Of a stretch of DNA of 64,000 nt, positions 11,883-25,278 are shown in pieces. Position 1 is the stretch's first letter. Each line of letters begins with the position of its first letter. This DNA is from Cyathus striatus. Taxonomy: Eukaryota; Basidiomycota; Agaricomycetes; Agaricales; Nidulariaceae. Both the position numbers and the translations under genes were made by a program. A model generated the notes under the pieces. It was not told the origin of the DNA. It did no database searches and saw only the letters and a program-made list of their open reading frames with translations. The DNA lies in the NCBI GenBank assembly GCA_025738555.1, contig JAOVFP010000020.1:1-64000 (forward strand), read 5' to 3'.

Positions 11883-13184
11883 TTATTGTTCCTCCTTAAT
11901 CCAGGCGTCATGTCGTCTCACCAATTCAGCAACAATGTCCTCTTCGATCTCCTTTACATGACTCGGAGGGACTCCAGCTGTGGCTACAATGTCGATCCGA
12001 AGCCAAGATTCAGAAAATTGTGACTCAGAAAAGCCATCAACTGGGGGCTTCCGCGAGACAAAAACAACCTCATGTTTTCGTCGGTGGAGATCATTTCCAA
12101 TAACGACTTGATGTCCGTATCTCTCCAAGGCTGCGCGGGCTTTGGGTATAAGTAGGTCAGGATCCGTCTCCAACTAAGTGAGATTGCTGTGTTGTTAACC
12201 TTGGATAAAGTAAATTATAGTAAAATTGCTAACCTTAAAGGAAACGACGTAGCCGCCGTTGCTCCATTCCGCCACCATAGGTTTTAGAATCTTTGGGACT
12301 TGGTCCATCTCGATGTGTAAGCTTCCTTTGCCTGATTGGATTTTATGCACGGACTAGCGTAGAGGATTTAAATGACCACATCCGGTATTTCAAATCATAG
12401 CTTACCATTTTTTGCCTTGGCAGAAAGAAATCACTGACAGCGGCAGCAAGATAATACATCCCCCTCCGTCCGAGGATCGAGAGTTCCTTGCTCAGTGCCC
12501 TGAGAAGCCATAAATAATCATTTACGGTGACAAAAGTGAGGGTGTGAAGCGTTCCCTCTGTATGAACTGCTTTGTACACTTTCAACACTTCGAGTAAATC
12601 ACCACGCTTCTCTGGCGTGACTGATATCCTGTGTGTTGGTTCACCTTCGACATTCTCGATTTGTAGAAAATCGAGGAAGGGATTTGTCGAATGCGAATAA
12701 TGCCGGCTAAACGGTTGTAAGCTGAACTGCCTATGCATAAATATCACGGCATATCCGGCCTTCAAAAAGTATTCTGCGGAGGTTGCACCTCGAGTCCCTG
12801 GTGTTGCCACCTAGTGTAAGTAGATGGAAGTGCAATGTACGGAGCTGATTTCTCAGTCATACCGGCACTAAAGTTGTCTAGAAAGCGCACACTGTAACAA
12901 TGCAGCTGAATATAAGTTTTTGATGATGCAGTATGTGAATGCGCTCACACATTGAGTTCTAAAGGCACTGTTGTCCCTCCGCTCTAGAGATCAGTATAAG
13001 TTTAATAGAATGCTCGAATGAAGCCAAAGTCACAGCTCACTGTTACAAGGACCACTTTTCGCCCTTCAATCACCTGTCTGTCAATGAATGCCTTGGCTTC
13101 CTGTATGTCGTGTTGTAGCGTAGGAGGAGGCGGTTGAGTCTCGAAATAGGATTCGGCGGAGAATGAGGTCGGTTCGGTAATCAT
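11883..13184 (-). CDS. cab2: Phosphopantothenate-cysteine ligase
   Basis: Second step of coenzyme A synthesis from phosphopantothenate: ligation of cysteine to 4'-phosphopantothenate (eukaryotic CoaB/PPCS/Cab2 type); cytosolic. The start MITEPTSFSAESYFE is at 13184. Splicing of five introns restores the hallmark substrate/nucleotide motifs SGGTTVPLELNVVRFLDNFS and AGTRGATSAEYFLKAGYAVI, then GMYYLAAAVSDFFLP, HKIQSGKGSLHIEM, the LKPMV-AEWSN stretch and the end IVAELVRRHDAWIKEEQ. Catalytic Lys/Asn positions of the family fall in these blocks (IGNDLHRRKHEVVFV). Length is about 340 residues, normal for a eukaryotic PPCS. It ends tail to tail with sec2, 285 bp away. Nothing is odd apart from the high intron number. 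Confidence 0.9.
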
Positions 13185-13653
13185 AATATGTGTTTGTCAA
13201 AAATTGAAAGGGTTCTTAACGAAATGAAATAAAGTAAGAGGTATATTTGGGTTGAAAGAGTGAAAACCGGGAGGCTGAGTGAAAGGCCTAAAAGGACTCG
13301 CCTTGACTCAAGAGATTAAGGACTTTGGTATGGTTGTCGATCAGCAATCTGTCATTACCAAATCCGTCTGACGTACTAAGGTAAGTGGCCTTTCACTCCT
13401 TTCACAGTGTCATCCACCCTTGTATGTTGTCACAATGGTTAATTATAGTTCAGCTCTATTTAATCATTTCTTTTCAGGGTCATGTGTAAACCTCAGGTCA
13501 ACTTTTTAAATTATGCCCATTTTCTTGTTTCTATATAAGTAGCATTTAAGTACATGTAAGTAGAATGTTGAATGTTGAATGTTCGTGACTCATAAGGTAT
13601 TTAAAGGTCGATTGCTTAAAGAAGATTGCACATATAAAAAAGAGCCCGCTGGA
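13185..13653. other. Spacer between stn1 3' end and cab2 start
   Basis: Holds the cab2 promoter and the stn1 3' end. Short direct repeats of GAATGTT occur near 13564-13582. No gene seen. Confidence 0.5.
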
Positions 13654-15690
13654 TTAAAGGGTTAATTCCCATCGACCATCCCCAATGTACCAGACTCTGC
13701 CTTCCCGGTTTAATAAATCCAGGGCATCATCAATGTTCCACTCGCCAACATATTGCCAGCGATCATCGCGTCGTAATGAAGACAGAATCTGTTGCTTCGT
13801 ACAACCAGGTTCTGGCTCAGGTAGAAGCTTCAAAAGACCTGGCTTCCGCAGAACTGTTGTCTGTGGACGATTACAGAGTCTCTCCATTATCTTTTCAACA
13901 TTATCAGCCAATATTGCCGGTTTCAGTGGCATGTAAACCTCTTCACTCGGTTGCGGATCTGACAAGTCTCCGTCATCGAAAAAAACGTCTTCAGCTAGCG
14001 AAGGTCCAGATACAGAACTAAAACACGATGATTCAGTTGCCATAGTTGAGTTTCCGGAAGCATTTGCTTTCCACAAAATGCTCTGGCTAGAGATTTCATC
14101 GTCCAAGGGTGGTCGATGAGGTCCATCCCACAAGATAATACCTCCGTCCTTTAATAACTGTACCACAGCCCACGTGAAGAGTCGCTTCATTTTAAGCGCG
14201 AGTTTGTCACGGTCCATCGGGACGGACGAAGAAGAGCGTTTTTGGCTTCGGCTTTCAGAACTTCTTGCTTGTTTCATTTTTTTCCTTTCCTCTCGTAGAC
14301 GCTTCTTGGCTTCTGCTAGAACGACTCTGCGAGCCATTTCACGCAGCTCAGGCACTCGGCGTAAGTATGATAGAGTGAATCCCCGTGGGGTGCCGTCATA
14401 ACGTATTGGTGCCTTCTGCGACGTTCCGAATGACTTACTACTGGGTCCAAAAGATAATGGAGTAATGCACGGTCGTGGAGTTTGGCCTGCGCAATGCTTG
14501 TGTGACATGCGAGGAGTAGAGTCCATACCATATCGGCATTGTTTGGTTGGGGTGGAAGGAGCTTGATCCAGAGAGCTACCGATCAGTGTATCAGTGTTAT
14601 ATCCGGAATCAGCGCCACTAGATAGAGCAACATCCGGAGCATTGTCCATATAGTGTTTGAGGTAGATACGGAAAGTGTTGTCTGTCAGTTCACACGAATG
14701 CAATCTCGAAGGATGGCGTAGTTTCTGGGGGGATTTCTGGGGGGGTGACTTAGTAAAAAAAAAGTTAGCGATACTTATAACTAGTAGCAAGAAGTCAAAT
14801 ACAGTATGTGAGACTTCGGATTTCGTAGGACTTGAGAAGACAGATGACGGTGTCGCGATGCTTGATGGTGTGGGGTGCTCAGTAGGTTTATGCTCCGTTA
14901 CTTTGGAAGGTATAATAAATGGCTCTGATCCTGAGTACGAATTAAGGTGTAGCCGCCGTACTTCTTGATAATGATGCAATTCATCGTTAGGATTACATCG
15001 TTCTGAACAGAGATATCAGAGCAGTGATTTGACAACAATATATAAATATACCAATATCGGATACGACAATTTGCCTAGTCTCATGCTTGCGCTGTACCCT
15101 TCCAGTGACACGCACGAAATAGCCAATAAATGCAACGGGCTTGGGAAGCTCGGGAGGTTGTAATGAGACAGACTTCTGGCTCTTCGACGTCTGTTTCTTG
15201 GGACTGGAACGAATAGACTGCTGATGTGTACAATCGATGACCGAGGTTCCGTCGTCAACTGTATATACATGTATAAGTATTAGCCTTTTTATTTGCAAAG
15301 CGCTGAACTCACTAGAATACACCACTCTTCTCTCATAGACCTGCAAGCCAATGACAATTCCAAACACAGTTACAGAACGACAGGGCACCCTCCCCAGCCA
15401 GAAGAAGTCACAGCCTTCGGCATTTGTCAGTTTAATGTATTTTTGTAAATAACTGAAGTTATACCTTCTTCTGTGTTCTCCTTCATCTCGAGTGCATCCC
15501 GCACAAAGCATGAAGCAACAGAGTCAGCAGTTAAAGTCCATGACCAGATATCCTTCACCGTGTAGTTAGGAACTAATGATATAGCTTTATCAGACGAAAT
15601 CTTCTGCTTCTTGGACGGTGTGAGGGGGACAGTTGCAGTCCTGTCGTTGATATGTCGGCGGTGTGAGGTCGAGGTTAAAGTGAAGCTCAT
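13654..15690 (-). CDS. stn1: CST complex subunit Stn1
   Basis: Telomere capping protein; OB-fold subunit of the Cdc13/CTC1-Stn1-Ten1 complex that binds the G-strand overhang and promotes polymerase alpha fill-in. Start at 15690 (MSFTLTSTSHRRHIND). After two introns the OB fold reads CDFFWLGRVPCRSVTVFGIV, LQVYERRVVYS, then DDGTSVIDC, the signature strand of Stn1, and later FIGYFVRVTGRVQRKHETRQ. Downstream SELTDNTFRIYLKHYMDN-type sequence and FTLSYLRRVPELREMARRVV match the extended fungal C-terminal part, and the last about 100 residues (KQQILSSLRRDDRWQYVGEW ... GRVWYIGDGRWELTL) form a winged-helix domain. A 50-nt piece inside the large frame (VFDFLLLVISIANFFFTK) is an intron, not protein. It is divergent from rix7 across 343 bp. 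Confidence 0.82.
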
Positions 15691-16033
15691 GTCTAGATGG
15701 TGGTAAAGCAGATTAATATAAACAGATCATATAATGGCGACTAAGATGTATCAGAAGATTAGCTTAGGACGACGACGGGTAGTTTCAAGCTGGACGTTTC
15801 GACGTGCACGCAACACGAGTGTAAGTATTCTTAGCCGTCCAGGATACTTAATTGAAGTTCAAGTTGAAGTCACAAATCACGCGTCACACGCACGATACTG
15901 TAACATACTTATATACTGTCACGTGCTTGAGTTTGAAAGAGGGGACGATGCCAGCCGTATCAAACACTGGTAAGCTAAATTTGACAGTCTCAGACTACTT
16001 ATTTATTTAGGCTGTCTACCAAACGAGCTACTA
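15691..16033. other. Bidirectional promoter between stn1 and rix7
   Basis: The two genes point away from each other, so this 343-bp stretch must serve both promoters. Several short CACGTG/ACACG-like words occur between 15800 and 15930. No N-terminal Rix7 exon could be found in it. Confidence 0.5.
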
Positions 16034-18603
<2,570 letters not shown>

Positions 18604-18660
18604 AATTGGAAGTACATATAGCGCTGCGATTATATATGGTATCATAACGACCTCTAATGT

Positions 18661-20826
18661 CTACATCTTACTTCGCATTTTCAGTATGGGCCGAATGTAC
18701 TTTTGAAATCCAAGTGTATCTGCGCCTCCTTCCTTCTTACTCACTGTGTTTATTGGCAGTTGCCGGGTCCATGATAACAGAGTCTCATATGCATTTCCGT
18801 CCTTGCGTCCAATGGCAGAACGAAGGCTAGCATCTGAAAAATTCCACGCATCTGTCAGTGCGACTGCTTCCGGGAGCAACTGGTTCAAGATTGTCTCAAT
18901 TTGGTCCCTTATCCCACGGATCTGACCGATCGAAACATATCCATCTTCCAGGAATCCAGCACCTCCGATAGAAAGTGGGCTTTCAATAGTAGACAAGGCA
19001 AAGAAATCGCAAAGTAGCTTGAGCACTCTTCGTGTCGGAGTATCATCGGTTTCGTGAACGAGCTTCACGAAACAATTCAGTACAAAATATTCGACATGCG
19101 CCCGCGCAGCAAAAACAAGATCCATCATGTACTTGTTCCATAATTCTGGAAGGGGTTCCTGATTGTGGTTACTGCCTTTAAGCCGCTCCTCGCATTCAAA
19201 GATCAGTCGAGCCGCGCGGTGTCGGAAAATCTGTAGCTGCACATCGCTGCTCAGGAATTCGCTACCTGTTGCTGAGCAGCTGGAACCTGGTTTTTTGTTG
19301 GACGTCTTGTATTCGTCTACCAGATATACTAACTGTGAATCTACCTCCTCGTTTTTACGGATCTTCGAAGTAACCTTGACTAGATATCTGGCTGTCTGTA
19401 AGAACATGACGTAGTTCTCTCCTTCAAGGGTGGTGATCGATGCAAGGTTCGAGACGATATCCGGTAATCCAGACAAACGGGAGTATCCATGTCCTCCGCA
19501 GCATTTCCGTGCATCCTCTGCGCTCTCCAAAGCAATTTGAGAAGTGTACGCCTTTACGCCGGCCGTAGTCGAGTGTATACTTCCTGACAGTCGATCATCG
19601 CCTCTATTATACAAGGCAATGAAGCTCTTGTATAATGCATCGCAAACTTTTGATGAGGCTAGTATGGCAAATGAGCGAGCCATTCCCAAGAAGAGCCGAT
19701 AATTTTGAGATCTGAAACACATGATAGATATTTCAGGCGCGTTCGACGAGCTGAACGGTAAACTGCCTTGCTCGCGGATGGTAGAATAACGGATAGAGAT
19801 GGTCACAGCCTGCGCAAGCTGAAACATAATGGATGGGACAAGGTTGTTTCGAGTGTAGACCATTGTTGCATAAGCGTGCTTATCAGAAGCCGACCCAGAC
19901 TTAATGTAAACGCCATCCCTGGACACCTGAGCATTGCGCATGAGCATGTTCCTTCGAGGAATGCGGACATTGTCAAATATAGCGTATCCATTGTCTACAG
20001 CGTTCAGTCCCAGCTTTAGGCCTATGTCTCCCAATTCGACCCCTTGCATAGGTTTAAAGTCCTCCAAGGACCTTAGCTGCACCATGAAAGGGTGGATGCC
20101 ATAGTCCTTACCGCGAATAATTAATCGTGCCATAACAATGGCATGTGAAGCTGAGTATCCAAGACTTCCTGGCCAATATTTGGTAGAAGCTGGGGTAGGG
20201 GAATGAATAATGAACTGATCCTCTTTATAATCAAAGACAGCAGTCGTCTCTAAACCTCGGACGAAAGTCCCATGTCCCAGTTCCGTCTGACAATATGCAC
20301 CTAAAATCTTGCCAGACTCTGCATCAGGTAGCCATCGAGAAACTTGCTCAGAGTCTGCCTGTAGTTTCAAGGTAGGGATGAACATGGCAGTATGGAGACC
20401 GAAAGGAGATCCATTAATGAAGGTATAATCATGACACAATAAGCTAAAGTGATTCCGGCCGTTTGCGATGTCATGTTCCATCATGGCTTTGCCAGACTTT
20501 AGACCTTCATGATATAACCCAACGCGAGAAAGCTCTCCATATTCAGCGGGAAGGCGTGAAGTATCCGACTTTTGTAATTTGGTCTCAACAGCAGATACAG
20601 CAGCTTCCCAGCTGGCAGCTCGTTCCACGCTAAAGAAAAATACAGAATGAGGCCGGCAAATTAACCATTCTATACAACCACCCGCTCACCCTCCAAAAAT
20701 GATAGTTGTGAGTTTGCGTGGTTCAAACGAGGCCATTGAACGTGCCCTCTCTATGAGAGTCATCTGGCGGTTGGGAATGCTTAATGAGTGTTGTTCTGAT
20801 TTCGGTGAATGAGGAATATGAGACAT
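18661..20826 (-). CDS. pox1: Peroxisomal acyl-CoA oxidase
   Basis: First enzyme of peroxisomal beta-oxidation: FAD-dependent oxidation of acyl-CoA to trans-2-enoyl-CoA with release of hydrogen peroxide. Two exons (20690-20826 and 18661-20629) give 701 residues, the normal family length. The N-terminus MSHIPHSPKSEQHSLSIPNR leads to RKLTTIIFGG, then CQTELGHGTFVRGLETTAVF, the flavin/substrate motif of the family, and GDIGLKLGLNAVDNGYAIFD; ARKCCGGHGYSRLSGLPDI is the conserved C-terminal block with the catalytic-region Gly-His-Gly. The last three residues are SKM, an acceptable variant of the PTS1 peroxisomal signal SKL. It converges on rix7 with only 57 bp between stop codons, so the 3' UTRs must overlap. 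Substrate chain length cannot be inferred. Confidence 0.93.
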
Positions 20827-22002
20827 AATATAGAATAAAATCTTCGAGCAAAGTCGGGATTCTTGCACGTAAGACGATAGAATGCCGAGTATATATATGC
20901 GAGGGTTTTATCTGAAGGCTAAGAAAATTCTCCGATGGGGAATTGAAAGGTCGGCGCCAGGAACACAGGTAGCAGTTTCTGGCCTTCCTCTAGCAGCCTG
21001 ACGGCTATCATCTGTATCAGATGTAGTAGCTAGGATGGAAAAATGTTGCCAGCAGATATTGCAACGGAAATAGACTCTTGAAACATTCAACTAACACCGA
21101 AAACTTGAGTTCCTTTGACCCTATTGAAAAGGCAGCGTGAGAGAGCGCGAACTATCCGGATTCCGTTCAGTATATCAGCAAAATTATCAGAGGAATTACC
21201 GATGGTCCAAGTGATACCTACGTGAGCACGCGGCGCATCGAGTCAAGTGGCAAGATTCCATTCAACAATACTTTATGTGGCGTACCATGCATCACGGAAC
21301 AAGACAGATTGCAATTCGAAAACAGTGAAAGGTTACTGACCAACTGTCTAGTGTCAATAACTGCTAAGGCTGATGACAAGCAAAGCTTACTTAGAGCCAT
21401 TCCGAAGTTCTAGGAAACGACAAATGTTAAACTCTAATGACCTACGGATTTGTGGATTTGCGTTAAATTTAGGAGCAACCGCCAGTCGCAGAATGTCAAA
21501 GAGGCTATACAAAATGGCCATAGAGATTTGTCGTGGTCGTCGGAGCTAGACATTAGTTAGTTAGTACTACCTGTCGTATTGGAACTTGGAATTTTGTAAG
21601 AGACGCGTAGTAAGTACTCTGTGGTACTTGCGTTATAGCGGAAGGAAGACGAGCCGAGACCCTTTTAGACCTTGGCGCTGTATATCAACTTGATATCAAA
21701 CATATCATATCAATGCCCGGAGCCGGTCCGGATTGTCGATCTGCATCTGGCATTCAGTGTTAGTTATCCACAGGAAATATTTCAGTTTGAGTTTGCTTCG
21801 AGTTACATAGTACACACCTGCTCCTGTTCGTGCCACTCGCAAGTTTCATAACCGTAGTGAAGGTATTATATGAATTTCACCAGGTAAAAATACATGTTAT
21901 GCAACGACAAACACAGCAATGAAAATCCTAATCGAAGACCGGCGTAGAATCCGCTCATAGCAAATAGCCAAGTTGATCAGTGAGGTCCAGGAGAGCTGAT
22001 TA
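20827..22002. other. Intergenic, no gene recognised
   Basis: Contains the promoter of the acyl-CoA oxidase gene at its left end and the 3' flank of rad52 at its right end. Several short frames (longest 63 codons at 21222) have no recognisable similarity or splice-supported extension. Confidence 0.5.
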
Positions 22003-24157
22003 TCAACGTCTCGTTCGTTTCAAACTTCCACCTTCAGTGATCTCTAGACACCCTAGCACTTCTCTTCCTCCTGCTGCTTGGAGCAATCCCATCCCAGGTC
22101 GTCCTCCTCGGAGTCCAACCGTTGGATTCCCAGCGGCCGTACCTCTGTTAAGATAAGATGGTATGCATCAGAAAAAGACAAGTCAGCATTTACTTCTTAC
22201 AAAAGTAAGACTCACGCAATAGCATCAGCAGGTCGCTTAGTACCAGCAACTGGAGGTGCATGTTGATGCGGGTTCTTTGTAAACGTAGCGTAAGCGTATA
22301 ACAAGAAGCAAAGCCAACCAATAACTCACCACCGACGGCGGAAAATGAAACCCTCCCATTGCCGGAGTTGACGAACGCTTCGGCGCACTTCCTTCCGCGG
22401 CGGACTGATTTGAGTTTGCCTTCGTGTTTACATTCTGATCGCTTCGATGGTGATAAGGGGGTTTAACATTCACAGGTTGTTGTTTGGATTGCATATTAGA
22501 GGAACCTTGCCGCGGTTGAGGAATACATGGTGTTTCTGGAGATGCATGAGCCCCTGAATTACCAGTCGCAGAATTCTCAGATCCTGGGTTTAGTGCAGCT
22601 GCAATCGCATTCATACGAGAGGCTCGACCAGATTTAGCACTAGTAGTAGTGCCACTAGCCCGGTCATCGTTTGCATTTGTCGTTGACGCTGCTTGTCGAA
22701 CATCGTGTTCACTTGAATCACCTTGTAGCCCTCCCAGCCCCTCTTCGAAGTCAATTGGTCGACCCGCATCTACATCGTCATCCATCGGTCTTCCAATATC
22801 ATCATCGCCAATTGGGTGCCCCATATCAGCCATGATATCGGCCACCATGTCACCCTCGCCTAAGTCAACAGCAGCCAGGAAAGCGTCGTCGTCAGAATAA
22901 AAATGAAACGATTCGTTGGGATCCTCTTCCATTTTCGTCAGCTGGCGCGAAGGTCCCGCAACAGCAGCGTTAGGTATTTCAAATGCGACTCTCTGCTCTG
23001 AAGGTTGATGTTGTAGTTGATTTGACGTTGATGTTTGTTGTTGGGGCTGCTGAGGGCGATATGGTGGTTGAGGATGTCGTGGAGTGGTACCTGGAGTGTG
23101 AAGTCCAGTATGCACAGGTGTCTTGCCTTTGGAGTTTGTACTAGGTGTGGTTGCGCGAACTTCTGAACGCATATGAGGGGGAATAGAGGACAATGGTTTT
23201 TGCTCTTGTGGAGGGCCTGGAGCATGGCGAGTAGATGCATTACCTATTCCTTGCATTTGGTTATTATTTAAATGAGGCTTTGGAATAGACTGCGGGTGCA
23301 GGGAAGAAGTTGAAGCAATGTTAGGTTTTGTTTCGTCAAACTCAGGACGCCGGTGAAGCTCGCTTTTGTCAAATTTAGGCTGAAAGGTAAGATTAGTGAC
23401 CGTGTACTAAACTTAACTCTAATATGACATACCGGAGGAACTTTGATCTTGACTACTTCTTGGGTGTAGGATTTATCATATAAACAATTTCCAAGTAGGT
23501 TTCCAAAATTACGCAGTGCGCGCTTTAGGCCATCAGTTACCGCTTCCTTCTTGCACTAAGCATTATTTATAAGAGCCTTAACAAGTCCAGCGCTGTTCAA
23601 AAAAAAAAAAAAGTTTTCCATACCTTATCCAATGCAGTCCCCTTGCTCTTCGAGTTTTCCGCCAACCCATAGCCAAGGTCTTCATGAAAAACTCCATCCC
23701 TCAAGATCACTTTTATAACAGCAGTAACACCAACACTATATCGTCTCGACTCTTCATTGTAGTCAACGTAATCTGTGGTCATGCTGACGATGCTCGAGCT
23801 CCAACCGTTGAATCCAAAGACCTCGTTAGCGAGATTAATGATTTTCCACCCTTCTGCGTACGTGAGTTTTGGACCGCCACCAGGACCTGGTCGTTGCGAT
23901 ATGTATTCTGGTCCAAGCTTCTGGTTTAACTTGACCTGAAGGGAGGCAATCTTTGCAGCTGTAGCATCGGAGATACCCTCGTTCATGAACGAGGACTGGT
24001 TACCGAAGAACGAAAATGAGGGCTGTCCGAACGAATTTCCATGCATGCTGGCGTCGAAAGAGACATTGCCGCTGTTTACAATGGGAGAAGAACAGTAGTT
24101 TGCCATTGAAGAACTCTGATACGAATTGAGTAAATGCCCGCTGAATGCACCTGCCAT
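22003..24157 (-). CDS. rad52: Recombination protein Rad52
   Basis: Mediator that loads Rad51 on RPA-coated single-stranded DNA and anneals complementary strands in homologous recombination. The N-terminal annealing domain is complete: [56 protein letters not shown], then after an intron [20 protein letters not shown] and [20 protein letters not shown]. The long Pro/Gln/Ser-rich middle (about 22350-23400) has acidic patches ([20 protein letters not shown]), which in fungal Rad52 lie near the Rad51-binding part. Two small 3' exons were reconstructed, giving [20 protein letters not shown] and a Gly-rich end finishing SLKRTRR at 22003. An intron near 23600 has a 14-nt A run on the + strand (a T-rich tract on the coding strand). 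Start [12 protein letters not shown] at 24157. Confidence 0.9.
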
Positions 24158-24514
24158 GCACTAGAGCTTAAGGGTGTAATATTTCAAGGCGTATAGTCCA
24201 ATGGACCAAGAAACTATGAGGACGATGGTAGAGTATAAATATGCAGGACAGGTGACTCGGAGTGGCATATAGTAAGTAGTTCAAGTTGTAAGTTACCGTT
24301 ACGAGCACATTGGCGACTTCGCGGTGCCGCGTTCCAATCTGTCACATCACGGGGCTGCTTACATTCACGCGCTGTCACAGGCTATCACACCAATCATTCG
24401 GACTCGGACCGGACCGGCAGCTAACCGCAACTGCCAACAGAAGGGTGTCCAGAGATTTATTTCCTGCTACTGAACGACACCGACGTCACCCTATCATACA
24501 CCTAGCTAACTTGT
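24158..24514. other. Spacer between rad52 5' end and a secreted-protein gene
   Basis: Holds the rad52 promoter (a TATAAATA-like word lies near 24234) and the 3' end of the secreted protein gene. The rightward 150-codon frame here is an antisense shadow. Confidence 0.5.
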
Positions 24515-25278
24515 TCACTGATCTTTCTCTTTCTCTGGAATCTCACCCTCACCCTCTTTCTCACCCCCTTTCTCGCCCTCTTTCTCGCCCTCGCCCCCAG
24601 TACTCTTTTCGCCAGCACCGCCCTCTTCTTCCGATTGCTTTTGCTCTGTTTCCTCCTTCTCTTCGCCGTCACCTTCCTCAGGCTGCGTTGAAGCATGCTC
24701 ATCATCTTCAGAACCTGGCGAGGCAGTGGATTTGGCTGCAACACTACTTGATATCATGCTAGTGACAGATTGCGTGGATACACTAATCGAGGAAGAGGAA
24801 GATGTCGACGAAGGTTTGGCACTTGAGTTGCTTGCACTGGTTGCGCTACTTGTACTGCTCGAGCTGCTAGTTGTGGTTGCACATGCAGCCTTCTGTTTCG
24901 CTTCGTCGTCTCCTTTCTTGCCCTGTAGAAATCATAAATCTGCTGTTAACCGAATGCGGCACCAAGTGCTCTAACCTGGAAGAAATTGGCTATCTTCTTT
25001 CCAAATCCAACAAGCCCATTTTTAATCCCTTCAAAGAATCCTGCAACTCCAGTGGCCTTCTTTGTAGGTGTAGGACAACTAGCTGTGCTAGTCTTACTTG
25101 GCTGATTCTGGACTGAAGTGGGTGGTGGAGGAGTAGGCTGTGTGGGTGGTACCGAGACGCTTGAAGAAGCAGATGCTGATGTCGGTGCTACTGCAGTTCC
25201 TGTTGACGGCGCTACTGGTGCTCCCAGAACGCAGGTTACGGACAGGAAGGCAGTTAACATGATGAGGGTGAATTTCAT
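24515..25278 (-). CDS. Secreted Ser/Thr-rich protein with acidic Glu/Gly tail
   Basis: Two exons (24976-25278 and 24515-24922) give 236 residues. A classical signal peptide MKFTLIMLTAFLSVTCVLGA precedes a Pro/Thr/Ser linker, a short amphipathic helix-like segment GVAGFFEGIKNGLVGFGKKI, an intron, a run of about 60 mostly Ser/Thr/Ala residues likely to be O-mannosylated, and a highly charged tail of EGEK/GGEK-type repeats ending KEKDQ. No enzyme domain is visible. The composition fits a cell-wall or extracellular-matrix protein, or a secreted effector-like product; no family is recognised. The low-complexity tail explains the long overlapping frames on the other strand. Confidence 0.7.

Noticed and set aside
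14745..14800. Hydrophobic segment FDFLLLVISIANFFF in the stn1 frame, resembling a membrane helix
   Set aside because: It is bounded by GT and AG and is an intron read through in frame; its removal keeps the frame.
24541..24605. Tandem CCCTC/TTTCTC repeats that look like a microsatellite
   Set aside because: They are the antisense of the EGEK/GGEK coding repeats of the secreted protein, not an independent repeat.
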